Shown: positions 1 to 8,445, counted from the stretch's first letter. The stretch is 29,362 bases of DNA from Desulfobacteraceae bacterium 4572_19 (GCA_002084385.1 NBLS01000018.1:1-29362), one strand, 5' to 3'. Numbers and translations are program-made. The notes: generated by a model from the sequence alone, not told the origin.

Positions 1-626
1 CCTTCAAGGGTAATATATTTTGTCTCTTCTGTACCACTGGCCACATCTTTGAAATAATAAGCTGCCGCCAAAGTACCGGTATCTGTATCATAATAAATAC
101 TATGGCGTTTATCTATAGCACTTGCATCTTGGTCATCATCTCGTGTGGAGAGATTACCGCCACATACACGACATTTATCACCATCTGGCTTGATAACATC
201 AATAAAAATATTGTTAGGGTGATTATTGTCATTTTCACAAAGTCTTCTCCCCATAATTCTATTTTTGGCAATTTCACGATCAAGAAGAAGTTCTACAACA
301 TAATTAAGGGTAATGCCGGCGGCTTTAAGAGATTCATCAAGCTTTTCAGCCTGTACCTTGTTTCGTGGAAATCCATCTAAGAGCCATCCATTTTTACAGT
401 CATCTTGTTTAAGTCTATCAAGTATCATGGGGATTGTGATTTCATCTGGAACCAAATCACCTTTGTCGATGTACTCTTTAGCTTTTTTACCAAGTTCGGT
501 TCCGCCCTTGATGTTCTCGCGAAAAATAGCACCTGATTCCACATGTGCAACATTGTACTTATCCTTAAGAATAGAACCCTGGGTACCCTTGCCACTGCCG
601 TTTGGTCCAAAAAATAAAATGTTCAT
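1..626 (-). CDS. adk: adenylate kinase, metal-binding lid type (C-terminus outside window)
   Basis: Cytosolic enzyme interconverting AMP + ATP and 2 ADP. Translation starts at the ATG at 626-624 (Met-Asn-Ile-Leu-Phe-Phe), with an AAGGAGAA ribosome site just upstream (631-638), and runs off the left edge after 208 codons, so about 10-15 residues are missing. The P-loop GPNGSGKGTQ lies at residues 8-17, followed by the AMP-site segment ESGAIFREN and the conserved DGFPRN. The lid carries Cys130-X5-His136-X15-Cys152-X2-Cys155, the spacing described for the Zn/Co/Fe-binding adenylate kinase of Desulfovibrio gigas. It diverges from rho across a 627-bp gap. Identification is certain; metal binding is inferred from the motif. 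Confidence 0.96.
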   Translation of the reverse strand, partial: MNILFFGPNGSGKGTQGSILKDKYNVAHVESGAIFRENIKGGTELGKKAKEYIDKGDLVPDEITIPMILDRLKQDDCKNGWLLDGFPRNKVQAEKLDESLKAAGITLNYVVELLLDREIAKNRIMGRRLCENDNNHPNNIFIDVIKPDGDKCRVCGGNLSTRDDDQDASAIDKRHSIYYDTDTGTLAAAYYFKDVASGTEETKYITLE

Positions 627-759
627 AATGTTCTCCTTAAAATATTAAACTTGCATTTATTTTACATTGTAAATTCTCTATTGATTAAGCTTTCTATTTA
701 AGTTGTATTGTTTTGTCAAGGACTCGATAAAAAAAAATTAATTAAATGTTTGAAAAACC

Positions 760-787
760 TTGACTTTTGCTACATTATTAATATAGT
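760..787 (+). promoter_or_regulatory. putative sigma70 promoter for rho
   Basis: TTGACT (760-765), a 16-bp spacer and TATAGT (782-787): five of six matches to each consensus hexamer. It reads towards rho and would give a leader of roughly 450 nt before the ATG at 1254. Long leaders are usual for rho because of autoregulation, but no attenuation signal was identified here. Prediction from sequence only. Confidence 0.5.
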
Positions 788-990
788 GTTGCAAGATAAG
801 GCTTTTTATTATGTACACAAAGTGCTTGTTTTCGTGTTTGGTGTGCATAGTTAAGAAAGGTTGTGCATATAAAATTTTATCTTTTCTGCTCTTCAAGACT
901 GCAGGTTTAGTTTTCATTTTATCGTTGTCTGTTTATTGTACCGATACAAAAATGTTAAATTATTTTTTTGTAATGATTTATATAAAAAGT

Positions 991-1070
991 TTTATATGAA
1001 AGTCCATAGGAAATCTGTATTATAGAGACTTTCATTTTTTATTGGGGGAGTGTATTATCCGCCATGGCAA
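991..1070 (+). repeat. family A two-hairpin repeat, copy 1
   Basis: Starts TTTATATGAAAG and ends GCCATGGCAA. The left hairpin pairs ATGAAAGTC (995-1003) with GACTTTCAT, followed by a T-run, terminator style. The right hairpin module (GTATTATCCGCCATGG) is partly decayed in this copy. Located in the rho leader. Confidence 0.8.
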
Positions 1071-1253
1071 AATCTTTAAAAGGTGTTGCCTTTAAAAACT
1101 TTTATTATTATCTATTATGACAGTTCTGGTATGACAATTGTTATGGCTGGTTGTTGTGTTGCGGATTAGGAACTTTTTTAAGTGTGTAAACTGTTAGATA
1201 ATTATTTGTGTGACTGTTTTAATTTTAAATTGTTATAAGGGTGGAAAAAATTA

Positions 1254-2501
1254 ATGAATATTGTTGAGTTAAAAAAATTAAAGATCAGTGAACTTACAAC
1301 AATGGCAAAAAAGTTCAAGATTGATGGTGCGGCGGGTATGAGAAAACAAGAGCTTATATTTGCATTGCTTCAATCTGAAATTGAAAGAACAGGACAGATT
1401 TTTGGAGAAGGAACTTTGGAAATACTACCGGATGGATTTGGTTTTCTGAGGGCTCCTGATTGTAATTATCTCCCAGGACCAGATGATATTTATGTTTCAC
1501 CCTCACAGATCCGTCGTTTTAATTTAAGAACAGGTGATACCGTATCCGGTCAGATTCGTCAGCCTAAAGAATCGGAAAGATATTTTGCATTATTAAAGGT
1601 AGAGGCTATCAATTATGAAAACCCTGAAATTGCAAGGGAAAAAATTCTATTTGATAACCTTACACCACTTTATCCCGATAATAAAATGAATATTGAGAAT
1701 GAATCCGATAATTATTCAACTCGTATAATTGATCTTATGGCACCAATTGGGTTTGGACAGAGGGGACTTATTGTCTCTCCTCCAAGGTCAGGTAAAACAA
1801 TGCTTTTGCAAAATATTGCAAATAGTATTATTGCTGCACATAACAATGTTATTCCCATTATTCTTCTGATAGATGAACGTCCGGAAGAAGTAACAGATAT
1901 GGCTAGAACTGTTGATGCAGAAGTAATAAGCTCTACATTTGATGAACCTGCGGAACGTCATGTTCAAGTTGCTGAAATGGTAATTGAAAAGGCAAAAAGA
2001 TTGGTTGAGCATAAAAAAGATGTTGTAATTTTATTAGATAGTATAACAAGGCTTGCCCGTGCATATAACTCGGTTATGCCTCCTTCTGGAAAAATACTTT
2101 CAGGTGGTGTTGATTCTAATGCTCTGCATCGTCCCAAACGTTTTTTTGGTGCTGCAAGAAATATTGAAGATGGCGGAAGCCTGACAATTATAGCTACTGC
2201 TTTAATTGAAACAGGAAGTCGTATGGATGAAGTTATCTTTGAAGAGTTTAAGGGCACTGGAAATATGGAGCTTGTTCTCGATCGTAAACTTTCTGAAAGG
2301 CGAATGTATCCGGCTATTGATATTAAAAAAACTGGAACCAGAAAAGAAGAACTTTTAACAGAACCCCAGATTTTAAATCGTGTGTGGATATTAAGAAAAC
2401 TTTTTGGATCATTAAATACCATTGATAGTATGAGTTTTTTACTTGAAAAAATGGAAGGAACAAAAGATAATCAAGAGTTCTTAGATTCCATGAATTCATG
2501 A
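1254..2501 (+). CDS. rho: transcription termination factor Rho
   Basis: Hexameric RNA-dependent ATPase that ends transcription at Rho-dependent sites. The 415-residue product is of usual length. The N-terminal helical domain is followed by the RNA-binding cold-shock-like domain with GFGFLR at residues 61-66. The Walker A loop PPRSGKT is at 176-182, the Walker B region [10 protein letters not shown] at 257-266, the Q-loop region around [14 protein letters not shown] at 282-295, and the R-loop [11 protein letters not shown] at 334-344. It starts at ATG 1254 behind the weak site AGGGTGG. It is probably transcribed alone from the promoter at 760, and is separated from rpmE by an inverted family A repeat that could terminate or process the transcript. 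The rho-rpmE-prfA-prmC order is common in bacteria. Confidence 0.98.
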   Translation: MNIVELKKLKISELTTMAKKFKIDGAAGMRKQELIFALLQSEIERTGQIFGEGTLEILPDGFGFLRAPDCNYLPGPDDIYVSPSQIRRFNLRTGDTVSGQIRQPKESERYFALLKVEAINYENPEIAREKILFDNLTPLYPDNKMNIENESDNYSTRIIDLMAPIGFGQRGLIVSPPRSGKTMLLQNIANSIIAAHNNVIPIILLIDERPEEVTDMARTVDAEVISSTFDEPAERHVQVAEMVIEKAKRLVEHKKDVVILLDSITRLARAYNSVMPPSGKILSGGVDSNALHRPKRFFGAARNIEDGGSLTIIATALIETGSRMDEVIFEEFKGTGNMELVLDRKLSERRMYPAIDIKKTGTRKEELLTEPQILNRVWILRKLFGSLNTIDSMSFLLEKMEGTKDNQEFLDSMNS

Positions 2502-2525
2502 AACATAAATAACTGTTTATGACAC

Positions 2526-2602
2526 TTGCCATGGCGGTAATACGCCACGACAAAAAAATGAGAGTCTTTGTGTATAGCTTTTTTATGGGCTTTCATATAA
2601 AA
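2526..2602 (-). repeat. family A two-hairpin repeat, copy 2 (inverted)
   Basis: Only copy in reverse orientation: it begins TTGCCATGGCGG and ends CTTTCATATAAAA on the plus strand. It fills most of the 131-bp rho-rpmE gap and ends 16 bp before the rpmE Shine-Dalgarno. Confidence 0.8.
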
Positions 2603-2632
2603 TAATAAATTTATTTAAGGAGTAGCAAAATA

Positions 2633-2845
2633 ATGAAGGCAGAAATTCATCCTAAGTATTTTAAAACACAGGCATCATGTGCATGTGGAAATGTTATTGA
2701 TGTTGGATCAACAAAGCAAGATATTAAAGTAGAAATTTGTTCTAATTGCCACCCCTTTTTTACGGGAAAGCAAAAACTTGTAGATACGGCAGGACGTATT
2801 GAACGTTTCCGTAAAAAATATGAGAAGTTTAATGCCAAAAAATAA
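2633..2845 (+). CDS. rpmE: 50S ribosomal protein L31, zinc-binding form
   Basis: 70-residue large-subunit protein with the four zinc ligands Cys16, Cys18, Cys36 and Cys39 (CAC and CSNC), so it is the C+ form rather than the zinc-independent YkgM/RpmE2 form. It has the typical ending ([20 protein letters not shown]) and normal length. A good AAGGAG (2618-2623) precedes ATG 2633. Lies between rho and prfA. Confidence 0.97.
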   Translation: MKAEIHPKYFKTQASCACGNVIDVGSTKQDIKVEICSNCHPFFTGKQKLVDTAGRIERFRKKYEKFNAKK

Positions 2846-3188
2846 TAATAAAATAGTCGTAAGTGAGAACATAAAAGATGTACTATAACCGTTTACGAAC
2901 AGGAAATGTGATTTTTCGGTAATCTCACATTTGTAAGTGTTAACAAGTGCCTTATATTCCCATAAACAGCTTGTCATATAATAAACCTTATATATGATAA
3001 ACTATTTATGGGAAGATGATGTGCTTGTTAACGCTTACGATGTACTATGCTAAGTAGTGGTTGGATAATAGACTGTCAGGTAATTATTCTAAATGGTGAG
3101 CTATAAGATGCTCCGATGCAGGTTTATATAATACATGTATGTTTATAAATCCTTTTTATAAAGTTTCGACTTTTTTTTATGGGATGTT
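2846..3188. other. repeat-filled spacer between rpmE and prfA
   Basis: 343 bp with no gene. The family B element (2886-3038) and its flanking 9-bp duplications (2877-2885, 3039-3047) take up about half. A decayed family D sequence lies at about 3069-3105. The last 80 bp before prfA are AT-rich with no clear promoter or Shine-Dalgarno. Confidence 0.7.
2886..3038 (-). mobile_element. family B MITE-like palindromic element, copy 1, with 9-bp target duplication
   Basis: 153-bp element made of nested inverted repeats: outer arms (TAACCGTTTACGAAC... and ...GTTAACGCTTAC), an inner pair around CATAAACAGCTTG (2960-2972) with its decayed complement, and a hairpin pairing AAATGTGA with TCACATTT (2903-2931). 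It is flanked on both sides by GATGTACTA (2877-2885 and 3039-3047), a perfect 9-bp direct repeat as left by transposition. It has no coding capacity, so it would need a transposase in trans. Confidence 0.75.
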
Positions 3189-4259
3189 ATGTTAGAAAAA
3201 TTAAAGGGTGTTGAAGATCGTTTTATAAAGTTAGAACAATTTTTAAGTGATCCGTCTGTTGTTGCAGATAGAGTTTTATACCAAAAGTACATTAAAGAGC
3301 ACGGTGAACTTGGCAAAATTGTTGATGTATATAGACCCTATCAAACACTTTTGGCTGATCTTGAAGATAGTCGTGAGTTGCTCAAAGATGGCGATTCGGA
3401 AATAAAAGAACTTGCAAAAGAAGATATTGTATCCCTTACGGAAGAGCAAAAAAAACTGGAGAAACGGTTAAGCACCCTCTTAATACCAAAAGATCCCCTT
3501 GATGATAAAAATGTTATTATGGAAATTCGTGCAGGTACAGGAGGAGATGAAGCTGGTTTATTTGCAGGTGATCTTTTTAGAATGTATAGCAGATATGCAG
3601 AAAATAGAGGCTGGAAAGTAGAAGTAATGAACAGCCATGAAACTGATGTCGGCGGATTAAAAGAAGTTATTGCCATGATCCATGGTAAGGGTGTTTACAG
3701 TTGTTTTAAATATGAGAGTGGAACCCATCGGGTTCAGCGAGTTCCCACAACGGAAACCCAGGGCAGGATACATACCTCAGCCGTTACTGTTGCTGTTCTT
3801 CCAGAAGCTGAAGAAGTGGAATTAGAAATTGATCCTGTTGAGATCAAGGTGGATGTATTTAGAGCATCAGGTCCAGGTGGACAAAGTGTTAATACAACAG
3901 ATTCCGCTGTACGCTTAACACATCTTCCAACAAATATTGTTGCAACTTGTCAGGATCAAAAATCACAATGGAAAAATAAAGCAAAAGCAATGCAGGTTTT
4001 GCGTGCACGGATTCTTGATAAGATGGTAACTGAGCAACAGCAAAAAAGGGCATCAGAAAGAAAGGGACAAATCGGTTCCGGTGATAGAAGTGGAAGAATT
4101 AGAACATATAACTTTCCCCAAGGACGTATGACTGATCATAGAATAGGACTTACCTTATATAAGTTGGAATCTATAATGCAAGGTGATATTGATACTATAA
4201 TTAATGAACTCCGAACGTATAATCAAGCTCAGGCATTGCAAGATGCAAACATATCATAA
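3189..4259 (+). CDS. prfA: peptide chain release factor 1
   Basis: Recognises UAA and UAG stop codons and triggers peptide release. The 356-residue product has the usual domains: N-terminal helical domain, the codon-recognition tripeptide Pro-Thr-Thr (PxT, residues 186-188, in [10 protein letters not shown]), and the catalytic loop [15 protein letters not shown] with GGQ at 230-232. The GGQ glutamine is the target that PrmC methylates. ATG 3189 has only a weak GGGA upstream. The 3' end overlaps the start of prmC by 17 bp, the standard coupled arrangement. Confidence 0.98.
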   Translation: MLEKLKGVEDRFIKLEQFLSDPSVVADRVLYQKYIKEHGELGKIVDVYRPYQTLLADLEDSRELLKDGDSEIKELAKEDIVSLTEEQKKLEKRLSTLLIPKDPLDDKNVIMEIRAGTGGDEAGLFAGDLFRMYSRYAENRGWKVEVMNSHETDVGGLKEVIAMIHGKGVYSCFKYESGTHRVQRVPTTETQGRIHTSAVTVAVLPEAEEVELEIDPVEIKVDVFRASGPGGQSVNTTDSAVRLTHLPTNIVATCQDQKSQWKNKAKAMQVLRARILDKMVTEQQQKRASERKGQIGSGDRSGRIRTYNFPQGRMTDHRIGLTLYKLESIMQGDIDTIINELRTYNQAQALQDANIS

Positions 4260-4857
4260 AGAGGTTGATACAAAGTGGAATATACTTAAACTACTGCAAT
4301 GGACAACCTCATATTTTAAATCTCATAATGTTGATAGCCCCAGATCTGCATCTGAAATTCTTCTTGCACATGTGCTAAATCTTAAACGAATAGATCTTTA
4401 TGTTCGTTACGACCAGCCTTTAACCGATAAAGAGTTATTAGTATTTAAATCCCTAATAAAGAGGCGTATAAAAAAAGAACCTGTTGCCTATATTATAGGC
4501 TCTAAAGGTTTTTGGAGTCTTGAACTTTCAGTTTCTCCTTATGTTTTAATTCCAAGGCCGGATACAGAAACGTTAGTGGAAGTTGTTTTAGATACTATCT
4601 CTTCTTTGCCTGATAAAAATACAATGTCCATTCTGGAACTTGGCACAGGCTCTGGAGCTATAATTTTATCGGTTGCATCTGAATTTCCTGATGGTAGTTT
4701 TACAGCCATTGATTATTCTGTAAAAGCTATTGAGATTGCAAAAAAAAATGCAGTAAGCATAAATATTAGATGTAATAAATATTTACATGTTTTATTTTAC
4801 AGGAAGTTAATAGCTCACACGCTTTCGGACTTTGTGCCAGGTGCTTTTTTTATATGA
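4243..4857 (+). pseudogene. prmC: release factor glutamine methyltransferase, C-terminally truncated
   Basis: PrmC/HemK methylates the GGQ glutamine of RF1 and RF2. The most likely start is ATG 4243, inside the prfA end, leading into WNILKLLQWTTSYF, the family's typical N-terminus. An in-frame ATG exists at 4204. The N-terminal helical domain, the RRIKKEPVAYIIG and LIPRPDTETLV segments and SAM motif I ELGTGSGAI are all present. Homology stops after about AKKNAVSINIR; the next ~28 residues are unrelated and the stop TGA is the one inside TATATGAAAG of a family A repeat. The product is 204 residues instead of about 280-290 and lacks the NPPY motif that binds the glutamine substrate, so it should be inactive. 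Either another PrmC exists elsewhere or this locus is damaged or misassembled. Confidence 0.88.
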
Positions 4858-4925
4858 AAGTTAATAAAAAGTTGTATTTTAAAAACTTTCATTTTTGTTG
4901 TGGCGTATTTTATCTGCCATGATAG
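4849..4925 (+). repeat. family A two-hairpin repeat, copy 3
   Basis: Begins TTTATATGAAAG. The left stem is ATGAAAGTT/AACTTTCAT, a compensatory change from the usual ATGAAAGTC/GACTTTCAT. The right stem is TGGCG/TGCCA with one G-U pair. It supplies the stop codon of the truncated prmC. Confidence 0.8.
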
Positions 4926-5004
4926 ATTCTTAAAAGTTGGTATCAAAGGTTGAAGAAGGCGGTGGAAAAACCAAAAAATTAAAAAGATAGAAATGGAGAC
5001 AAAG

Positions 5005-5880
5005 ATGGCTTATGTAACAATGAGGGAACTTCTCGAAGCTGGAGTTCATTTTGGACATCAAACAAGACGCTGGAATCCGAAGATGAAACCTTATATCTTC
5101 GGGGCAAGAAATGGCATTTACATTATTGACCTTCAAAAAACAGTCAAGATGTTCAAAGATGCATACGACTTTATTACTAATGTTGCAGCAGAAGGTAAGT
5201 CTGTATTGTTTGTAGGAACAAAAAAACAGGCTCGTGAATCTATTTACGAAGAAGCAAATCGTGCTGAAATGTTTTACGTTCATAACAGATGGTTAGGTGG
5301 AATGCTTACCAATTTTCAGACTGTTAAAAAAAGTGTTGATCGTCTAAATCATTTAAAAACAATAGAAAATGATGGAACAATTAACGATTATCCCAAGAAA
5401 GAAAGACTTAAACTTGGTAAACTACGAGAAAAATTGGATGCTAACCTTGGTGGTATAAGTTCTATGAATTCTGTACCCGGAGCCATTTTTATCGTTGATC
5501 CTAAAAATGAGGCAATTGCCATAAGTGAAGGTCGCCGTCTTGGCATTCCTATTGTTGCGATTGTAGATACAAACTGTGATCCTGATGATATTGATTATAT
5601 TATACCGGGTAATGATGATGCTATCAGATCAATTCGGTTAATTACTGCAAAAATAGCTGATGCTTGTATTGAAGGCCGTGAACGGCATCAAGAAAAAATG
5701 CAGGCAGATACAGATAAACGTGTTGAAGAGAAGGCATCTGCAAAAAAAGAAGCAGTAGCAGAAAAGAAAGAAAGAAATAAAGAGGGTAAAAAAGAAGAGA
5801 AGAAAGATATGCCGGTTAAAGAAGCAGATGGTCCGGTTACAGTAGAAAAAATAAGAAGAAAGAAAATAGTATCTGATTAG
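5005..5880 (+). CDS. rpsB: 30S ribosomal protein S2
   Basis: Small-subunit protein S2. The start was placed at ATG 5005 ([20 protein letters not shown]) because GGAG at 4995-4998 is well spaced for it and families begin here; an in-frame ATG at 4993 would sit on that ribosome site. The 291-residue product is longer than the usual ~240-260 because of a tail of about 60 residues very rich in Lys and Glu after [13 protein letters not shown]. Core motifs include [36 protein letters not shown] and [18 protein letters not shown]. It is followed by tsf as in nearly all bacteria, but with a 204-bp spacer holding a repeat. Confidence 0.97.
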   Translation: MAYVTMRELLEAGVHFGHQTRRWNPKMKPYIFGARNGIYIIDLQKTVKMFKDAYDFITNVAAEGKSVLFVGTKKQARESIYEEANRAEMFYVHNRWLGGMLTNFQTVKKSVDRLNHLKTIENDGTINDYPKKERLKLGKLREKLDANLGGISSMNSVPGAIFIVDPKNEAIAISEGRRLGIPIVAIVDTNCDPDDIDYIIPGNDDAIRSIRLITAKIADACIEGRERHQEKMQADTDKRVEEKASAKKEAVAEKKERNKEGKKEEKKDMPVKEADGPVTVEKIRRKKIVSD

Positions 5881-5903
5881 GTTTAAGCTGTTATAGTTAA
5901 TGG

Positions 5904-6017
5904 TTTTATATGAAAGTTTCCGTAAAAACTATAGACCGTCAGATAATTATTTATGTGACGGTCTATAATTGTAAAGACTTTCATTTTTTGTTGTGGCGTA
6001 TATTCGCCATGGTAAGG
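5904..6017 (+). repeat. family A two-hairpin repeat, copy 4, with nested family D hairpin
   Basis: Left half TTTTATATGAAAG..., right half GACTTTCATTTTTTG and TGGCG...CGCCATGG. The loop of the left hairpin has been enlarged by insertion of the family D hairpin (5931-5966), making this copy about 37 bp longer than the standard 77. Confidence 0.8.
5931..5966. repeat. family D hairpin nested in family A copy
   Basis: Perfect 11-bp stem ATAGACCGTCA/TGACGGTCTAT with a 14-nt loop GATAATTATTTATG. Decayed relatives sharing the loop and part of the arms are at about 1190-1222 and 3069-3105. The loop-side core GATAATTATTT is the most conserved part. Confidence 0.65.
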
Positions 6018-6084
6018 GTTTATAAAAAAAATAAAAATGTGGATTCTGGAACAGGGTTCACACAAGGATAAGGATAATATAAAC

Positions 6085-6684
6085 ATGATTGAAGTTAGTG
6101 CCGCAATGGTAAAAGAGCTTAGAGCAAAAACTGGTTCTGGGATTATGGATTGTAAAGAGGCCTTGAAAGAAGCGGAAGGTGAGATTGAAAAAGCCGTTGA
6201 ATATCTAAGAAAAAAAGGTCTTGCATCTGCATCAAAAAGAGCTAATAGGGAAACTTCTCAGGGGGTTGTTTATTCATATATTCATATGGGTGGTAAAATA
6301 GGAGTTCTTGTTGAAGTGAACTGTGAGTCAGATTTTGTTGCAAAAACAGAAGGATTTCAGGAATTTGTCAAGAATGTTGCAATGCATATAGCAGCAGCTG
6401 CACCTGCCGGTATGGCACCTTCAGATATTTCTGAAGATATAGTTGCTAAAGAACGTGAAATATACAGAGAACGTGCTCTTGAGCAAGGAAAACCTGAAAA
6501 AGTAGTGGATAAAATTGTGGATGGTCAGATAACCAAATTTTTTAAGGATTCATGTTTAATGAGTCAGGTTTATATACGTGATTCTAAAATGACTATTGAA
6601 GAACTTACAAAAGAGACAATTGCAAAGGTTGGCGAGAATGTTAGAATTAGACGTTTTGCAAGATTTCAGCTTGGTCAGGATTAA
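6085..6684 (+). CDS. tsf: elongation factor Ts, short form
   Basis: Nucleotide exchange factor for EF-Tu. ATG 6085 was chosen because the family begins right here (MIEVSAAMVKELRAKTGSG); an upstream in-frame ATG at 6037 would add 16 residues partly encoded by spacer sequence. AGGA lies at 6071-6074. The 199-residue product is the short form found in many non-gamma bacteria. It has the UBA-like N-terminus (MDCKEALKEAEGEIEKAVEYLRKKG) and the core NCESDFVAKTEGFQEF that contacts EF-Tu. Followed by a partial repeat and pyrH. Confidence 0.97.
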   Translation: MIEVSAAMVKELRAKTGSGIMDCKEALKEAEGEIEKAVEYLRKKGLASASKRANRETSQGVVYSYIHMGGKIGVLVEVNCESDFVAKTEGFQEFVKNVAMHIAAAAPAGMAPSDISEDIVAKEREIYRERALEQGKPEKVVDKIVDGQITKFFKDSCLMSQVYIRDSKMTIEELTKETIAKVGENVRIRRFARFQLGQD

Positions 6685-6693
6685 GGATTCGCT

Positions 6694-6728
6694 CATGTTT
6701 TGTTGTGGCGTATTATCCGCCATGACAA
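6694..6728 (+). repeat. family A repeat, copy 5 (right half only)
   Basis: Only the right hairpin module remains, TTGTGGCGTATTATCCGCC followed by ATGACAAA. It fills the tsf-pyrH gap just upstream of the pyrH ribosome site. Confidence 0.7.
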
Positions 6729-6758
6729 ATTATAAATAATTAAAGAAGGAGATTTCTG

Positions 6759-7475
6759 TTGGCAAAGTCAAAATTTAAAAGAGTTATGCTTAAATTAAGC
6801 GGTGAGGCTTTGATGGGAGATCAATCCTTTGGTATAAGTCCTGATGTAATTAAGTATGTGGCAAGGGAAATTGGTAGTATTCATAGCCTTGGGGTTGAGG
6901 TTGGCATAGTTGTTGGCGGAGGTAATATTTTTCGTGGAATTGCCGCAAGTTCTTTTGGTATGGATAGGGTGTCAGCTGATCATATGGGAATGCTTGGAAC
7001 TGTAATAAACAGCTTGGCCCTGTCAGATGCTCTTGAAAAGGAGAGTGTGTCAAATAGAGTTCAATCTGCCATTGGTATGAACGAGGTTGCGGAACCATTT
7101 ATTGTTAAGAAAGCTGTACGTCATCTTGAAAAGGGCAGGGCCGTTATATTTGCCGCTGGAACTGGTAATCCGTATTTTACAACCGATACTGCTGCAGTTT
7201 TAAGAGCACAAGAAATTCATGCCGAAGTTCTTCTAAAAGCTACGAAAGTTGATGGTGTATATGATGCTGATCCCGTAACCAACCCTGATGCAAAATTTAT
7301 TGATAAAATAAGTTATATGGATGTACTGGAAAAACAGCTTCATGTTATGGATATGACTGCAATTTCACTTGCCATGGATAATAATCTTCCACTTGTTGTA
7401 TTTGATCTTCACGGTAAAGGAAATATTTATAATGCCATTTGTGGTGAAACTGTTGGCACAAAGATAACACTTTAA
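6759..7475 (+). CDS. pyrH: UMP kinase
   Basis: Hexameric bacterial UMP kinase of the amino-acid-kinase fold: UMP + ATP to UDP + ADP. It uses a TTG start at 6759, well supported by AAGGAG (6746-6751) 7 nt upstream and by homology ([18 protein letters not shown]). The 238-residue product has [10 protein letters not shown] for nucleotide/phosphate binding, the [14 protein letters not shown] segment, [13 protein letters not shown] for UMP binding, and [13 protein letters not shown] for ATP. Length is normal. Conserved rpsB-tsf-pyrH-frr order. Confidence 0.98.
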   Translation: MAKSKFKRVMLKLSGEALMGDQSFGISPDVIKYVAREIGSIHSLGVEVGIVVGGGNIFRGIAASSFGMDRVSADHMGMLGTVINSLALSDALEKESVSNRVQSAIGMNEVAEPFIVKKAVRHLEKGRAVIFAAGTGNPYFTTDTAAVLRAQEIHAEVLLKATKVDGVYDADPVTNPDAKFIDKISYMDVLEKQLHVMDMTAISLAMDNNLPLVVFDLHGKGNIYNAICGETVGTKITL

Positions 7476-7479
7476 AGTA

Positions 7480-7633
7480 GTAAGCGTTCACAATACCTCA
7501 TTTTCGCATAAACAGCTTGTCATATATAGGATAACTATTATATGCCAAGCTGTTTATGCGAATATAAGGCACTTGCGAACGTTTACAAATGTGAGATTAC
7601 CGAAAAATCACATTTTTTGTTCGTGAACGGTTA
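7480..7633 (+). mobile_element. family B MITE-like palindromic element, copy 2
   Basis: Full-length 154-bp copy starting GTAAGCGTTCACAA and ending GTGAACGGTTA. The inner stem pairs CATAAACAGCTTG (7507-7519) with CAAGCTGTTTATG (7546-7558). A third hairpin pairs AAATGTGA with TCACATTT. No matching flanking duplication is visible, possibly because the family A array abuts the right end. Confidence 0.75.
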
Positions 7634-7640
7634 CAAAATA

Positions 7641-7871
7641 TTTATATGAAAGTCCCTGAAAAAATTGTATTATAAGGACTTTTATTTTTCGTTATGGCGT
7701 ATTATCTGTTATGGCAATTTATATGAAAGTCCCTGAAAAAATTGTATTATAAGGACTTTTATTTTTCGTTATGGCGTATTATCCGTTATGGCAATTTATA
7801 TGAAAGTCCCTGAAAAAATTATATTACAAAGACTTTCATTTTTTCGTTATGGCTATTATCCGCCATGGCAA
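7641..7871 (+). repeat. three tandem 77-bp family A units (copies 6-8)
   Basis: Units at 7641-7717, 7718-7794 and 7795-7871, each beginning TTTATATGAAAGTCCCTGAA. The first two are almost identical; the third differs in the loop and right half. In units 1 and 2 the right stem has G-to-A changes that still pair as G-U wobbles in RNA (TGGCG with TGTTA or CGTTA), suggesting selection on or derivation from an RNA structure. Confidence 0.85.
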
Positions 7872-7887
7872 ATTATAGGTGATTTTA

Positions 7888-8445
7888 ATGATAAATTCAA
7901 TACATGATGAAACCAGAGAAAAAATGGATAAAACCATAACTGCTCTGGATAATGAAATGACAAGAGTTAGGACAGGCAGAGCGTCCCTTTCTCTCCTCGA
8001 TAGTGTAAAGGTTGATTATTATGGAACATTAACACCTTTAAATCAAATGGCATCGTTGTCTATTCCGGAAAGTCGTTTGATTAATATTCAACCATGGGAT
8101 GCAACTGCAATTAAAGAGATAGAAAAAGGTATTCTTAAAGCTAATCTTGGTCTTACCCCTTCAAGTGATGGTAAATTAGTAAGAATTTCCATTCCGCCAT
8201 TAACGGAAGAAAGACGTAAAGAGATAGTTAAACTTGTTAATAAAACTTGTGAGGAGTTTAAAGTTACTATCCGAAATATCAGGCGTGATGCAAATGAAAT
8301 GCTTAAAAGTTTAAAAAAAGATGGGGATATTCCTGAAGATGCCTGTTTTAAAGGGCAAGATAAGATTCAGAAAATTACCGATGAGTTTATTAAAAAAATT
8401 GATGATATATGTGTAAAGAAAGAGAAAGAGATTCTTGAAGTATAA
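7888..8445 (+). CDS. frr: ribosome recycling factor
   Basis: Splits the post-termination ribosome together with EF-G. ATG 7888 is preferred (MINSIHDETREKMDKTI) with AGGTG 7-11 nt upstream; an in-frame GTG at 7879 overlaps that site. The 185-residue product has the expected length and motifs: RTGRASLSLLDSVKVDYYG, the hinge, PPLTEERRKEIVKLV and the C-terminal helix ending in KEKEILEV. The 3' end overlaps uppS by 11 bp, so the two are translationally coupled. Confidence 0.97.
   Translation: MINSIHDETREKMDKTITALDNEMTRVRTGRASLSLLDSVKVDYYGTLTPLNQMASLSIPESRLINIQPWDATAIKEIEKGILKANLGLTPSSDGKLVRISIPPLTEERRKEIVKLVNKTCEEFKVTIRNIRRDANEMLKSLKKDGDIPEDACFKGQDKIQKITDEFIKKIDDICVKKEKEILEV

Larger units (their letters stand above)
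627..1253. other. intergenic region between divergent adk and rho
   Basis: 627 bp without a convincing gene. It holds a good sigma70-type promoter reading towards rho (760-787), one family A repeat (991-1070) and a degenerate family D hairpin sequence (about 1190-1222). A 62-codon hydrophobic, Cys-rich frame (811-999) with an AAGG 9 nt upstream sits early in the predicted transcript; it resembles no protein I know and is not called as a gene. The long rho leader would be about 450 nt. Confidence 0.6.
7476..7887. other. repeat-only spacer between pyrH and frr
   Basis: About 410 bp consisting almost entirely of one family B element (7480-7633) followed by three head-to-tail family A units (7641-7871). 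No gene. The frr Shine-Dalgarno (AGGTG, 7876-7880) begins 5 bp after the last unit. Confidence 0.75.

Noticed and set aside
102..648. Plus-strand open frames opposite adk
   Set aside because: They are antisense to a clearly conserved adenylate kinase and encode nothing recognisable.
811..999. 62-codon frame in the rho leader, possibly a leader peptide or small membrane protein
   Set aside because: It has a weak AAGG upstream and hydrophobic, Cys-rich content, but its last codons lie in a family A repeat and no family is recognisable; not enough to call a gene.
6722..6760. Promoter for pyrH using the repeat end ATGACA as -35
   Set aside because: No -10-like hexamer at 16-18 bp; the only TATAAA lies too close.
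7641..7871. CRISPR-like array
   Set aside because: The three 77-bp units are repeated without intervening unique spacers, so this is a plain tandem array of an element also found singly.
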